Assembly: GCF_029581275.1 (NCBI RefSeq)
Contig: NZ_CP120742.1
Location: 153,501-217,500, forward strand
DNA from: Micromonospora sp. WMMD1155
Lineage (GTDB): Bacteria > Actinomycetota > Actinomycetes > Mycobacteriales > Micromonosporaceae
Length of the DNA stretch: 64,000 nt
Direction of reading: 5' to 3'
The notes below the pieces were generated by a model, which worked only from the letters and a program-made list of their open reading frames with translations, searched no databases and was not told the origin of the DNA. A program made the position numbers and the translations under genes. Shown piece by piece: positions 46,777 through 57,119 of the stretch (position 1 is the stretch's first letter; each line of letters begins with the position of its first letter).

Positions 46777-47964
46777 CTAGAAGAGCCGGTACAGCTGGAA
46801 CACGAAATTGTCCCACCATTCGGCGACCACGCCCAGGTACGCCTTCCCGACGGTGGAGACGGCCACCGCGGACGCCATCGCCGCGATCGCCGACAACACC
46901 AGCAGGAGCAGCGACGAACCGGAGATGCTCTGCCGGTAGAGCCGGCTCACACCCTTGGCGTCGACCAGCTTGCCACCGACCTTGAGCCGGGTCAGGAACG
47001 TCGAGGCCATTCCGCCGCGCCCCTTGTCGAGGAACTCGACCAGGGTGGCGTGGGTGCCGACCGCGACCAGCAGCGACGCGCCCTTCTCGTCGGCGAGCAA
47101 CATCGCCAGGTCCTCGCTCGTCGCCGCCGCCGGGAACGTGATCGCCGGCACACCCAGGCCGTTGACCCGGGGAAGACCCGGCGCACGCCCGTCCGGGTAC
47201 GCGTGCACGATCACCTCGGCACCGCAGCGCAGCACGTCGTCGGTGACCGAATCCATGTCGCCGATGATCATGTCCGGGGTGTACCCGGCCTCGACCAGCG
47301 CGTCCGCGCCGCCGTCGACACCGATGAGGACCGGCTTGAACTCCCTGATGTACGGGCGCAGCACGTCCAGGTCGGCCTTGTAGTCGTAACCGCGCACCAC
47401 GATCAGGCAGTGCCGACCCTGCATCTGGGTCTCGATGTCCGGCACGCCCACACCGTCGAGCAGCAGGTCGCGCTCCTGGCGGAGGTAGTCCATCGTGTTG
47501 GCGGCGAACGCCTCCAACTGCACCGACAGCCCCTCCCGGGCATCGGCCATCGACTTCGCGACCGACTCGGCGTCCTGCAGGCTGCCGTGCGCCACCGGCT
47601 CGTCACCGGCGAAGACCGTGTTGCCCTCGATGCGCACCTGGTCGCCTTCGCGGATCCGCTCGAAGACGCCCTCACCCAGGTCGTCCAGGAGCGGAATGCC
47701 GGCGGCGATCAGGACCTCCGGGCCCAGATTGGGGTAACGGCCGGAGACCGACGGTTTGGCGTTGAGCACCGCGGCGACACCGACAGCGACCAGAGAATCC
47801 GCCGCCACCCGGTCCAGGTCGACGTGGTCGATCACCGCGATGTCACCAGGGCGCAGCCGACCGACCAGGCGTTTCGTCCGGCGGTCAAGGCGCGCGGTGC
47901 CGAGGACTCTGCCCGGTTCGGAGTTCCGGTTCCGGCGCAACGTGGGTAGACGCATCGTGACCAT
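46777..47964 (-). CDS. steA: SteA-family cytokinetic ring protein
   Basis: The product is 395 residues. The cytoplasmic part contains a thiamin-pyrophosphokinase-like nucleotide-binding fold: PVLIGVDGGADALVEAGYTP and DMIIGDMDSVTDDVLRCGAE. The C-terminal membrane helix, SSLLLLVLSAIAAMASAVAV, anchors it. Corynebacterial SteA localises to the division ring and controls cell-wall hydrolysis with SteB. It starts MVTMRLPTLRRNRN (ATG 47955 is an alternative). The 111 bp to recN hold no gene. Confidence 0.9.
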   Translation of the reverse strand: MVTMRLPTLRRNRNSEPGRVLGTARLDRRTKRLVGRLRPGDIAVIDHVDLDRVAADSLVAVGVAAVLNAKPSVSGRYPNLGPEVLIAAGIPLLDDLGEGVFERIREGDQVRIEGNTVFAGDEPVAHGSLQDAESVAKSMADAREGLSVQLEAFAANTMDYLRQERDLLLDGVGVPDIETQMQGRHCLIVVRGYDYKADLDVLRPYIREFKPVLIGVDGGADALVEAGYTPDMIIGDMDSVTDDVLRCGAEVIVHAYPDGRAPGLPRVNGLGVPAITFPAAATSEDLAMLLADEKGASLLVAVGTHATLVEFLDKGRGGMASTFLTRLKVGGKLVDAKGVSRLYRQSISGSSLLLLVLSAIAAMASAVAVSTVGKAYLGVVAEWWDNFVFQLYRLF

Positions 47965-48074
47965 CCTGGCATGTGAGGCAGGCTTTTCTGTCGCGACATG
48001 CCTGAGCAGGGCCGCCTACCCAGGGAAGCACACGTCGGCACAAGCCGGTGTGCTTGCGCTCACAATACGCGGCG

Positions 48075-49838
48075 TCACAACCGCCTTTCCTTGGCGGCCA
48101 CGGCCAACAACTCCTCGGCGTGGGCGATACCCAGATCCGAATCCGGCAAACCCGCCAGCATCCGGGCCAGCTCCCGCGCCCGCTCGGTGTCCTCCACGAC
48201 CCGCACACCGCTCGTCGTCACCGCGCCACCGGTGTCCTTCGCCACCACCAGGTGCCGGTCGGCGAACGCGGCCACCTGCGGCAGGTGGGTGACGACCAAC
48301 ACCTGGTGACTGCGCGCCAACCGGGCCAACCGCCGACCGATCTCCACCGCCGCCTGACCACCGACACCCGCGTCGACCTCGTCGAAGACCAACGTGGGCG
48401 GCCCACCCGACCCGGCGAACACCACCTCGATCGCGAGCATCACCCGGGACAACTCACCGCCGGACGCCCCACGCTGCAGCGGCAACGACGGCGCGCCGGG
48501 GTGCGCCAACAACCGCAGCTCCACCTCATCGCCACCGTCCGGCGTGACACCCACCTCGACACCGTTCACCGACAGCGTGGGCTCCGCACGCCCCGTCGGG
48601 CGCGGCAGCACCGCCACCTCGATCCGCGCGTGCGGCATCGCCAGACCGGCCAACTCCACCGTCACCTGGTCGGCGAAACGGATCGCCGCCTCCTGCCGCG
48701 ACGCCGACACCCGCCCGGCCAGGTCGGCCACCTCGACGGCGAGCCGCTGACCCTCCCGCTCCAACTCGTCCAACAGATCATCGGAGGTGTCCAGATCGGA
48801 CAGCCGGGTCCGCGCCCGATCCGCCCAGGCGATCACCCCGTCGACGTCGTCGGCGTACTTGCGCGTCAACGCCCGCAGCGCCGCCCGCCGCTCGTAGACG
48901 TGCTGCAACCGGGCCGGGTCCGCGTCGAGCGTCGCCAGGTACGCCGACAGCTCCGCCGACACGTCGGTGACCAGTGTCGCCGCCTCCTCCAGACGCGACG
49001 CCAACTCACCCAACGCCGGGTCGGTGGCGGCCTGCGCCTCCAGAGTCCGCCGGGCCGTGCCCAGCAACGACGCCGCGTCCGGCGTCTCGTCGGTGGCCTC
49101 CGCACCGCCCGCCACACACTGCTGGGCGATCTGCGCGGCCGTGCGCAACCCCTCGGCGTGCTCCAGCCGCTGCGCCTCGGTCTTCAGCTCGTCGTCCTCA
49201 CCGGGCTGCGGATCGACCCGGGTGATCTCGTCGAGGCCCAGCCGCAGCAGATCGGCCTCCTGGTTGCGCTCGCGGGCGTTGCGCCGCCGGTCGGCCAGGT
49301 CGTCGACCACCCGCCGCCACCCCGTGTACGCCTCCCGCAACGCGTCGAGCAGCTTCTCGTGCGCGGGACCGGCGAACCGGTCCAACGCCGCCCGCTGCTC
49401 GGCCGGACGCAGCAGCCGCAACTGGTCGGACTGCCCGTGCACCGCGACCGCCTGCTCGCCGACCTCACTGAGCATCGACACCGGCATGCTCCGGCCACCG
49501 ACATGGGCACGCGAGCGCCCCTCCACCGTCACCGTGCGGCTCAGCAGCACCGAGCCGTCCTCGTCGGGCTCCCCACCGGCCTCGGTGATCCGCGCGTGCA
49601 CGGCGTCGGCGACCCGCCCGAGCAGGCGCAACCGCCCCTCCACCACCGCCCGGCCCGGTTGGGCACGAACCCGACCGGCGTCGGCCCGACCGCCGAAGAG
49701 CAGGCCGAGGCCGGTGACCACCATCGTCTTACCCGCACCGGTCTCGCCGGTGATGACGTTCATGCCGCCGGTCAACGGCAGCGTGGTGTCCTCGATGACG
49801 CCCAGTCCGGTGATACGCAGCTCTTCCAGCACAGCCAC
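48075..49838 (-). CDS. recN: DNA repair ATPase RecN
   Basis: This 587-residue SMC-like protein has Walker A in MNVITGETGAGKTMVVTGLG, two coiled-coil arms around the centre, the ABC signature QRGASGGELSRVMLAIEVVF, and Walker B in PTLVFDEVDAGVGGQAAVEI. It acts in double-strand-break repair. The start is GTG 49838. The regulator gene at 49922 is divergent with 83 bp between them, so this gap holds both promoters. Confidence 0.96.
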   Translation of the reverse strand: MAVLEELRITGLGVIEDTTLPLTGGMNVITGETGAGKTMVVTGLGLLFGGRADAGRVRAQPGRAVVEGRLRLLGRVADAVHARITEAGGEPDEDGSVLLSRTVTVEGRSRAHVGGRSMPVSMLSEVGEQAVAVHGQSDQLRLLRPAEQRAALDRFAGPAHEKLLDALREAYTGWRRVVDDLADRRRNARERNQEADLLRLGLDEITRVDPQPGEDDELKTEAQRLEHAEGLRTAAQIAQQCVAGGAEATDETPDAASLLGTARRTLEAQAATDPALGELASRLEEAATLVTDVSAELSAYLATLDADPARLQHVYERRAALRALTRKYADDVDGVIAWADRARTRLSDLDTSDDLLDELEREGQRLAVEVADLAGRVSASRQEAAIRFADQVTVELAGLAMPHARIEVAVLPRPTGRAEPTLSVNGVEVGVTPDGGDEVELRLLAHPGAPSLPLQRGASGGELSRVMLAIEVVFAGSGGPPTLVFDEVDAGVGGQAAVEIGRRLARLARSHQVLVVTHLPQVAAFADRHLVVAKDTGGAVTTSGVRVVEDTERARELARMLAGLPDSDLGIAHAEELLAVAAKERRL

Positions 49839-49921
49839 CGACAGTAGACGCGAGGGCCGACAGTTGACCAGCCGACGGGCCCCGGCGCGGCCGACACCCG
49901 GCCGACGTACAGTTCTGCCCC

Positions 49922-50941
49922 GTGTTGGACGTGATCGGCCTGACCTCGGCTGAGGAGGAGCTCTACCGCTGCCTGCTCCAGCTCACCGCGGCGCGCGTCG
50001 ACGACCTGGTCCGTCGTCTGCACCGACCGCGCGAGCAGGTTCTCGCCCAGGTCGAGACGCTGCGCGCCAAGGGGCTGGTGCAACCCACCGACGTCGACCC
50101 GGACGCGCCGCTGCGTCCGACCGCACCGGACGTCGCCCTCGGCGGGGCGCTGCTGCGCCGCCAGGAGGACCTGGAGGCCGCCCGACGGCGGGTCACCCAA
50201 CTGGCCGAGGAGTACCGGTCCGGGCTGCGCCGACACCACGTCGACCATCTCGTCGAGGTGATCGCCGGCGCCCGGGTCCTCCGCGACCGGCTGCGCGACC
50301 TGCAGAACTCGGCGCGTACCGAGGTGCTGTGGTTCTGCCGGGCCAACCCCCTCGCCATGGCCGGGCCGGAGAACGTCGAGGAGTTCGACGCGCTGGCCCG
50401 CGGGGTCAGCTACCGGGCCATCTACGAACGTGACCTGCTGCTGGAACCGGGAGCCCTCGCCGACCTGGCCAAGGGCGTCGCCGCCGGCGAACAAGCCCGG
50501 GTGCTCGACCGACTGCCGGTCCGACTGGCCATCGTGGACGCCAGCACGGCCATCTGCCCGCTGGTGCCCGACCGCGACGGCGGGGAGCCGAGCGCCGCCG
50601 TGATCGGCCGCAGCCAACTGCTCGACGCGCTGCTCGCCCTCTTCGAGAGCCACTGGCGGGTGGCCACCAGACTGCGGCTCGACGACCCCCTCACCGTCGC
50701 CGCCACCGAGGGGCGGCGGCCGGACCCCGAGGACCGCCCCGGCGACGGCTACCAGCCGGACGCCGACGAGGCGCGGCTGCTGTCGCTGTTCGTGGCCGGC
50801 GTACCCGACAAGTCCATCGCCTCGCAGCTCGGGGTGAGCCGCCGCACCGTGCAACGACGCATCGCCGACCTGATGGCCGCCGCCGGGGTGGACACCCGAC
50901 CCGGGTTGGCGTTCCAGGTCGCCCGCCGCGGCTGGCTCTGA
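49922..50941 (+). CDS. HTH regulator with TrmB-like N-terminus and LuxR-like C-terminus
   Basis: The product is 339 residues. The N-terminal 70 are a TrmB-like winged helix (LTSAEEELYRCLLQLTAARV, EQVLAQVETLRAKGLVQ). A middle sensor-like domain follows (about 100-250, including EVLWFCRANPLAMAGPENVE). The C-terminal LuxR-type HTH has LLSLFVAGVPDKSIASQLGV, then SRRTVQRRIADLMAAAGVDT. Such proteins often control a neighbouring secreted enzyme; the convergent S8 peptidase is the nearest candidate. GTG 49922 is the start. Two hairpins follow. Confidence 0.85.
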   Translation: MLDVIGLTSAEEELYRCLLQLTAARVDDLVRRLHRPREQVLAQVETLRAKGLVQPTDVDPDAPLRPTAPDVALGGALLRRQEDLEAARRRVTQLAEEYRSGLRRHHVDHLVEVIAGARVLRDRLRDLQNSARTEVLWFCRANPLAMAGPENVEEFDALARGVSYRAIYERDLLLEPGALADLAKGVAAGEQARVLDRLPVRLAIVDASTAICPLVPDRDGGEPSAAVIGRSQLLDALLALFESHWRVATRLRLDDPLTVAATEGRRPDPEDRPGDGYQPDADEARLLSLFVAGVPDKSIASQLGVSRRTVQRRIADLMAAAGVDTRPGLAFQVARRGWL

Positions 50942-50943
50942 CG

Positions 50944-50979
50944 CGTCGGGCCCGCCGTCGGTCGACGGCGGGCCCGACG
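50944..50979. terminator. Strong hairpin after the regulator gene
   Basis: CGTCGGGCCCGCCGTCG (50944-50960) and CGACGGCGGGCCCGACG (50963-50979) are exact complements. Confidence 0.85.
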
Positions 50980-50981
50980 GC

Positions 50982-51016
50982 GTGGGGTGGGACGGCCGGC
51001 GGCCGCCCCACCCCAC
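50982..51016. terminator. Hairpin facing the S8 peptidase gene
   Basis: GTGGGGTGGG (50982-50991) pairs exactly with CCCACCCCAC (51007-51016), with further pairing possible in the GC-rich interior. It lies just after the peptidase stop, between convergent genes. Confidence 0.65.
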
Positions 51017-51021
51017 TCCGA

Positions 51022-54000
51022 TCAGCGCAGCCCGTACGCCTGGAGCACCGTCTGGTCGACGGTGTTCCCGGCCCGGTCGGCGGCGTGCACCCGCAGCGAC
51101 ACCGTTCCGCGCCCCGCCGGCACGGTCACCGTGTACCGGGTACCCGACCCCTTCGTGTGCGCGTTGCGCCATGTGACGCCCCCGTCGAAGGAGATCTGCA
51201 CCCGGACGTCGGCGCCCTTCGGGGCGGGCACTCCGGCCGGTTGACGCAGGGTCAGCCCCACCTGGTGCGGCCGGTTGCCGCGCACCGTGCCGAGCAGGTC
51301 GGCCGGCACCTGGTAGTCCACCTGCAACAGCGACAGCGGTGTGGCGGCCTCGCCCGCCGGCCGGGCCGAGGTGAACTCCCAGGCCGTGTCGGTACGGGTG
51401 CCGTACCGCCACTCCGCCGAGGAGCGCTTCGTGGTCAGGTCCAGCCGGTAGCGCGCCCGCCCCGGCGTGGTGGGCACCGGAGCCCACCCACCGGACAGGT
51501 CGGCGATCTGCTTCCCGTCCCGGCTGACCCGCGCCTCGACCGTGTCCGCCTCCTCGCTGTTGCCGGCCACCGTGTGGTTTCCGCCGGCGTCGACGAACTC
51601 GGGCACCCGCAGATCCAGGCTGTCACCGGTACGGGTGGGCACCGGCGCCCCCCGGGCCGGCACGGCCGGGCGGACCACCGGCGTGTGCCAGGTCTCGGTC
51701 TCCCGGTCGTCGGCGGCGTAGCGTCGGGGCTCCTGGGTCAGGCCGCCGGTCAACTTCCCCCACTGCATGAACATCGACTTGTGCAGCACCCGGTGCTGCC
51801 ACCAGTCGTCCCCGGCACTGACGAACTCCTGCCGGGTGGTGCCGTTGCGGACGATGCGCTGGTCGTCGTTCCAGGCGTACTCCTGCCACGGTCGCCACCC
51901 GAACCGCTCCTCCGTGGCCCACCCGGCGCCCATGTCGCCGTAGCTCGCCGTCACCTCGGCGGTGTTCTTCGCGGTGACCGTGTGCACGACGCGCTCCGGC
52001 ACCCGGCCCTTCGACACCTGCCACACGTCGTACAGGTAGGGGCTGTCCACGGTCAGCGTCAGGTCGAGCGTCGCCCGACCCGTACGCGCCGCCGCGATCA
52101 ACCGCTGCCCGTCGTCGTACGCCACCACCATCGCCGGGATCGGCAGCCGCTCCTCGGCGGGCCGCCAGACCGTCCACGCGGTCTGGTCCTGCGGGCGGAC
52201 GATCAACACCACGGCGGCACCGGCTGCCGCGGCGGCGGCGACCTGGTCCTCCTCCGCGCGGTCCGGGTCGGCGGTGAGAAGGGCGGCGGCGCCCCGCACC
52301 CGGGCCAGCTCGGCGGGAGTGCCGACACCGGCCCAGACCAGCGGCAGCTTGCGCCGACCGGTCGGCGCCGGGGACCTACCGAGCAGGTTGACGTCCGACG
52401 GACCGGACACCCCGCTGACCGTCGCGTCCACCATCGGCGCGACGAGCTGCCAGCGCGACGCGAACTCGAACTCGCCCTGGCGCACCTGCCGGGTCGGCGT
52501 CACGTTGACCTGCTGGACGGTGCTGTACGCCATCACCCCGTGGTCGATCTGCCGACCGTTGCCCAACACCCGGTGCACGTAGTAGCTGAGCGTGGCCCGC
52601 TGCTCGCTGGGCTTCGGCGTCTCGATCCGCACCGGCGTGCCCTTACGGGCGTCGAGCACCACCGTCAGGTCCCGGTCGACGACCAGTTCCGGCTCGACGG
52701 TCTGGGTCATCTGCTCGTCCAGGGGAGCGCCGTGCTCCACCAGCGCGGTCAGCAGGTACGTGCCCTCCTCGACCCGCAGGGTGCCCTCTCCCGGCCACCA
52801 GCCCCAGAAGTCCGACTCGGGCTGCTCACCGAACATGGTGAACGCCGGAGACAGGGCGGGCTGACCCTTGAGGTCCAACACCTTCACGGTGACCTCGTGC
52901 AAGGGGCCGCTGACGGTCAGCCCGACCGGCGTACGCACCGCCACGCCGTCCGCACCGGTCGCCACCAGCCAACCACCGTGCGGGCCCCGGGCCAGCTTCG
53001 CCGGGTCGGCCCGCAGGGGCACCGTCACGCTGCCACCCGCCGCGACGGTCACCGTGGCGGAGCCGACGTCGACCCCGTCGGCCTCGGCCGCACCGCTGTC
53101 CAGGTTGCGCAGGTCCAGAGCGAGCCGCAGGGTCTGCGCGGCGGTCGTGCCGTTGGTGTACGTCACGGTCCGCTCCACCGCCGCACCGCCGGTGGAGATC
53201 CGACCGAAGTCGACGGTGGCCGACCCGTACACCCGCTGGTTGAGCGCCCGCGCCACGTCGACCCGACCGCCACCCTGCTCGAACACCGTCAACGCCGGGT
53301 TGGCCTTCGTGCTGCTCACCAGCGCGTCCTTGAGCTTCCCGGCAGCCCAGTCCGGGTGCTCCTGAGCGAGGATCGCCGCGGCGCCCGCCACGTGCGGGGT
53401 CGCCATCGACGTCCCGGACGCGGTCGTGTACAAGTCGCCCACCGGCGTACCCATCGTGGTGCCGGCGGCCCGCGCGGCGACGATGTCGACACCGGGCGCG
53501 GTGATCTCCGGCTTGAGGCCGTTGTCGCCGACCCGCGGACCACGGCTGGAGAAGTCGGCGAGGTCGTCGTCGCGGTCCACCGCGCCGACGGTGAGCGCCG
53601 CCGCCGCCGCGCCGGGCGAGCCGACGGTACGCGCCGCACCCGCGTTGCCGGCCGCGACCACGAAGAGCGCGCCGGTCTCGGCGGACAGGTCGTTGACCGC
53701 CTGACTCATCGGGTCGGTGCCGTCGGTCGGGGCACCGCCGAGGCTCATGCTGACCACCTTCGCGCCGGAGTGGGCGGCCCACTCCATGCCCGCGATGATG
53801 GACGAGTCGTAGCCGGAACCACCGTCGTCGAGCACCTTGCCGACCAGCAGCTGCGCGCCCGGGGCGACGCCCTTGCGCAACCCGGCGGACGCGGCGCCGC
53901 TGCCGGCGATGGTCGCCGCGACATGGGTGCCGTGGCCGTGCCCGTCGCGGGCGCTCCCACTGCCGGAGAAGTCCTGCGCCTCGGCGATCCGCCCGGCCAG

Positions 54001-54741
54001 GTCGGGGTGGGTGGAGTCGACGCCGGTGTCGAGGACCGCCACCTTCACGCCGCTGCCGTCGCGGCCCGCCGCCCAGGCGGTGGGCGCACCGATCTGCGGC
54101 ACGCTGTGCTCCAGCGTCGGGCGGACCTTCCCGTCCAGCCAGATCCGGGCGATGCCACCGCCCAACCGGGGCGCGGCATCCGTCGTCCGGGCGGTGGGCG
54201 CACCGGCGAGCGTGCCCCACAGGCCACCGAGGTCACCCTTGCCGACCCGCAGCGCCGCGCCGTTGATGCTCTCCAACGCACGGGCGTCGGTGGCGCCCGC
54301 GAGGGGTCGCACCCGGCCGGCGGCCGGCTCCTGGTAGCGCACGATCAGCGGCAGGTTGCCCCGCGCGGCGTCGCCGTAGCCGTCGGCCGCCAACTCCTGC
54401 ACGTCGAACAGGTCGGCGTCGAGGACCCCACTGCTCACGTAGGGCAGGGCGTCGCTGGGAAGCACCCGCAGCGTTCCGTCGACCTGCACGGTCTGAAAGA
54501 AGATCCGTTCCCGCCCGGGCCCCGGGCGGACGGTGGCGGCGACCCGACCGGGTGCCGCCGTCACCAGGTCGACCTGGTCACCGGTGATCAGCGTGATACG
54601 AACGGGCGCGGCGCCCGGGGTGGGAGTGCCCGATGTCGGGCCGGTGGGCCGGGCGGGCGGTTCGGCGGACGCCGGTGCGGCGAGGCCGACCACCAACGCG
54701 CCGACCGCACCGACGGCCAGCCAGCGTGGGGACCAGTGCAT
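51022..54741 (-). CDS. Secreted subtilisin-like S8 peptidase
   Basis: The product is 1,239 residues. A signal peptide (WLAVGAVGALVVGLAAPASA) precedes a propeptide-like region. The catalytic triad is Asp in VAVLDTGVDSTHPDL (about 236), His in DGHGHGTHVAATIAG (about 272) and Ser in ASGTSMATPHVAGA (about 442). The oxyanion Asn is in VVAAGNAG. The C-terminal two-thirds include a domain with AGVGTPAELARVRGAAALLT that resembles a PA domain. It lacks a membrane anchor and should be released. This gene and the adjacent regulator lie between recN and nadK, which are neighbours in mycobacteria. Confidence 0.94.
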   Translation of the reverse strand: MHWSPRWLAVGAVGALVVGLAAPASAEPPARPTGPTSGTPTPGAAPVRITLITGDQVDLVTAAPGRVAATVRPGPGRERIFFQTVQVDGTLRVLPSDALPYVSSGVLDADLFDVQELAADGYGDAARGNLPLIVRYQEPAAGRVRPLAGATDARALESINGAALRVGKGDLGGLWGTLAGAPTARTTDAAPRLGGGIARIWLDGKVRPTLEHSVPQIGAPTAWAAGRDGSGVKVAVLDTGVDSTHPDLAGRIAEAQDFSGSGSARDGHGHGTHVAATIAGSGAASAGLRKGVAPGAQLLVGKVLDDGGSGYDSSIIAGMEWAAHSGAKVVSMSLGGAPTDGTDPMSQAVNDLSAETGALFVVAAGNAGAARTVGSPGAAAAALTVGAVDRDDDLADFSSRGPRVGDNGLKPEITAPGVDIVAARAAGTTMGTPVGDLYTTASGTSMATPHVAGAAAILAQEHPDWAAGKLKDALVSSTKANPALTVFEQGGGRVDVARALNQRVYGSATVDFGRISTGGAAVERTVTYTNGTTAAQTLRLALDLRNLDSGAAEADGVDVGSATVTVAAGGSVTVPLRADPAKLARGPHGGWLVATGADGVAVRTPVGLTVSGPLHEVTVKVLDLKGQPALSPAFTMFGEQPESDFWGWWPGEGTLRVEEGTYLLTALVEHGAPLDEQMTQTVEPELVVDRDLTVVLDARKGTPVRIETPKPSEQRATLSYYVHRVLGNGRQIDHGVMAYSTVQQVNVTPTRQVRQGEFEFASRWQLVAPMVDATVSGVSGPSDVNLLGRSPAPTGRRKLPLVWAGVGTPAELARVRGAAALLTADPDRAEEDQVAAAAAAGAAVVLIVRPQDQTAWTVWRPAEERLPIPAMVVAYDDGQRLIAAARTGRATLDLTLTVDSPYLYDVWQVSKGRVPERVVHTVTAKNTAEVTASYGDMGAGWATEERFGWRPWQEYAWNDDQRIVRNGTTRQEFVSAGDDWWQHRVLHKSMFMQWGKLTGGLTQEPRRYAADDRETETWHTPVVRPAVPARGAPVPTRTGDSLDLRVPEFVDAGGNHTVAGNSEEADTVEARVSRDGKQIADLSGGWAPVPTTPGRARYRLDLTTKRSSAEWRYGTRTDTAWEFTSARPAGEAATPLSLLQVDYQVPADLLGTVRGNRPHQVGLTLRQPAGVPAPKGADVRVQISFDGGVTWRNAHTKGSGTRYTVTVPAGRGTVSLRVHAADRAGNTVDQTVLQAYGLR

Positions 54742-54889
54742 GCGATGTGCTCCTCTACTCCTCCAGGCCCGCCATCCGTAGACGAGGGCCGATCGGAGTC
54801 TGCGTCGGAGCGTGTCACCGGGTCACTAGTCACCAGCCGCCGCAGCGGCGACATGTCGTCAGGTGGACACCCGACGTCCACCGAGGGTG

Positions 54890-55009
54890 TGCGTCACCGT
54901 CACCGGCGGCTGTCGCGCCGGCCAGCCACGGCCGGGCGGTCAGCGGCGGGTGCCGGGCCGGCCGTGCACGAACAGGCGATCAGCGGCGGCTGCCGCGCCA
55001 ACCGTGCAC
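54890..55009 (-). repeat. Three about 40-bp units repeating the 3' end of nadK
   Basis: Units at 54970-55009, 54930-54969 and 54890-54929 each read (minus strand) GTG, His/Ala, Gly, two residues, Gly/Asp, Ser/Thr, Arg, Arg and TGA. The first unit holds the true end of nadK (VHGWRGSRR). The second would encode VHGRPGTRR and the third VAGRRDSRR, each with its own TGA. Confidence 0.75.
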
Positions 55010-55864
55010 CGGCAGACCGAACTTGGCGACCAGCCGGTCGGTGAACGGCCGGGGCCGCAACCGCACGATGCGGACCGGCAGGGCACCCCGACGCACCGTC
55101 ACCCGGGCACCCGGCGGCAGGTCGAAGACCCGACGCCCGTCGCAGGAGAGCACGGCGAGGGTCGTGAACGGGTCGACCGTGATCACGAAGGTGGACGTCG
55201 GCGCCGTGACCAGCGGGCGGCTGAACAACGCGTGCGCGCTGATCGGCACCAACAGCAGCGCCTCCACCTCCGGCCAGACCACCGGGCCGCCGCCGGAGAA
55301 CGCGTACGCGGTGGAGCCGGTCGGGGTGGCGCAGACGACACCGTCGCAGCCGTAGCGGGACAACGGACGCCCGTCCACGTCGACGAGCAGTTCGAGCATC
55401 TGCGCCCGCTCGCCCTTCTCGATGCTGATCTCGTTGAGCGCCCAGGACTCGATCGTCGGCCCACCGTCGAACTCGGCGGTGACGTCCAGGGTGAGCCGCT
55501 CGTCGACGGTGTAGTTGCGGCTCACCACGTCGCGCACCGCGACGTCCAGGTCGTCGATCTCCGCCTCGGCCAGGAAACCCACCTTGCCGAGGTTGATGCC
55601 GAGCAGGGGCACCTTCGCCGGTCGGGCCAACTCGGCGGCGCGCAGGAACGTGCCGTCCCCACCGAGCGCGAAGACGATCTCCGCGCCCTCGGCGGCCTGC
55701 TGGCCGGCGACCGGCACCACCCCGGGTAGGTCGAGATCATCGGCCTCGTCGGCGACCACCCGTACCTCGAAACCCGCGTCGATCAGGTCGGCCGCGACCG
55801 ACCGGGCGTGCTCCGTGCTCCGGCGACGCCCGGTGTGGGTCACCAGCAGAGCGGTCCGGCTCAT
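54980..55864 (-). CDS. nadK: NAD kinase
   Basis: The product is 294 residues. The signature is EIVFALGGDGTFLRAAELAR (GGDG with catalytic Asp), followed by LLGINLGKVGFLAEAEIDDL and CATPTGSTAYAFSGGGPVVW. It phosphorylates NAD to NADP. ATG 55864 is chosen (MSRTALLVTHTGRRRSTEHA); an ATG 18 bases earlier is possible. It sits directly after tlyA, as in mycobacteria (ppnK-tlyA). Its 3' end is repeated twice downstream. Confidence 0.96.
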   Translation of the reverse strand: MSRTALLVTHTGRRRSTEHARSVAADLIDAGFEVRVVADEADDLDLPGVVPVAGQQAAEGAEIVFALGGDGTFLRAAELARPAKVPLLGINLGKVGFLAEAEIDDLDVAVRDVVSRNYTVDERLTLDVTAEFDGGPTIESWALNEISIEKGERAQMLELLVDVDGRPLSRYGCDGVVCATPTGSTAYAFSGGGPVVWPEVEALLLVPISAHALFSRPLVTAPTSTFVITVDPFTTLAVLSCDGRRVFDLPPGARVTVRRGALPVRIVRLRPRPFTDRLVAKFGLPVHGWRGSRR

Positions 55865-55916
55865 CGGATCGCCCCGCCACAACCGCGCGTCGTCGTGGTG
55901 CCCTCGCTGCGCGCGT

Positions 55917-56774
<858 letters not shown>

Positions 56775-56813
56775 GGGTGGTTCTCCGGTCTGCTTCAGGA
56801 CTGGTCGTGCCGC

Positions 56814-57119
56814 TCACGTCTGGTCGATGGTGGCGAGGGTTTCCCGCAGCGTCTCGTAGGCCGCCTCGTACTGCGCGATCTGGTCGGCCGGGGCGAGCGT
56901 CGCCGCGTTGGCCATGGCCTGCACGGCCGCGTCCACCGCCGGATGGCGCGCGTCGTCCCCGACGTCCGGCAGCGGACCGGGACGGACACCAGCGGGCGGC
57001 CCCGGCCGGGGCGGGAACGACCCACCGGCCGGCGGACCGGGACGCGCCGGGAACGAGCCGCCCGTCGGCGGACCGGGACGCGCCGGGGACCCGCCACCGG
57101 GCGGGTGGGGCCCGCTCAT
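56814..57119 (-). CDS. Small Pro/Gly-rich hypothetical protein
   Basis: The product is 101 residues. The first half is a repeat of GGSFPARPGPP with variations (three copies), probably disordered. The second half is helical (AVDAAVQAMANAATLAPADQ followed by IAQYEAAYETLRETLATIDQ). It overlaps the upstream gene by ATGA and precedes tlyA. The position matches a small unnamed gene in related clusters. Function is unknown. Confidence 0.7.
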   Translation of the reverse strand: MSGPHPPGGGSPARPGPPTGGSFPARPGPPAGGSFPPRPGPPAGVRPGPLPDVGDDARHPAVDAAVQAMANAATLAPADQIAQYEAAYETLRETLATIDQT

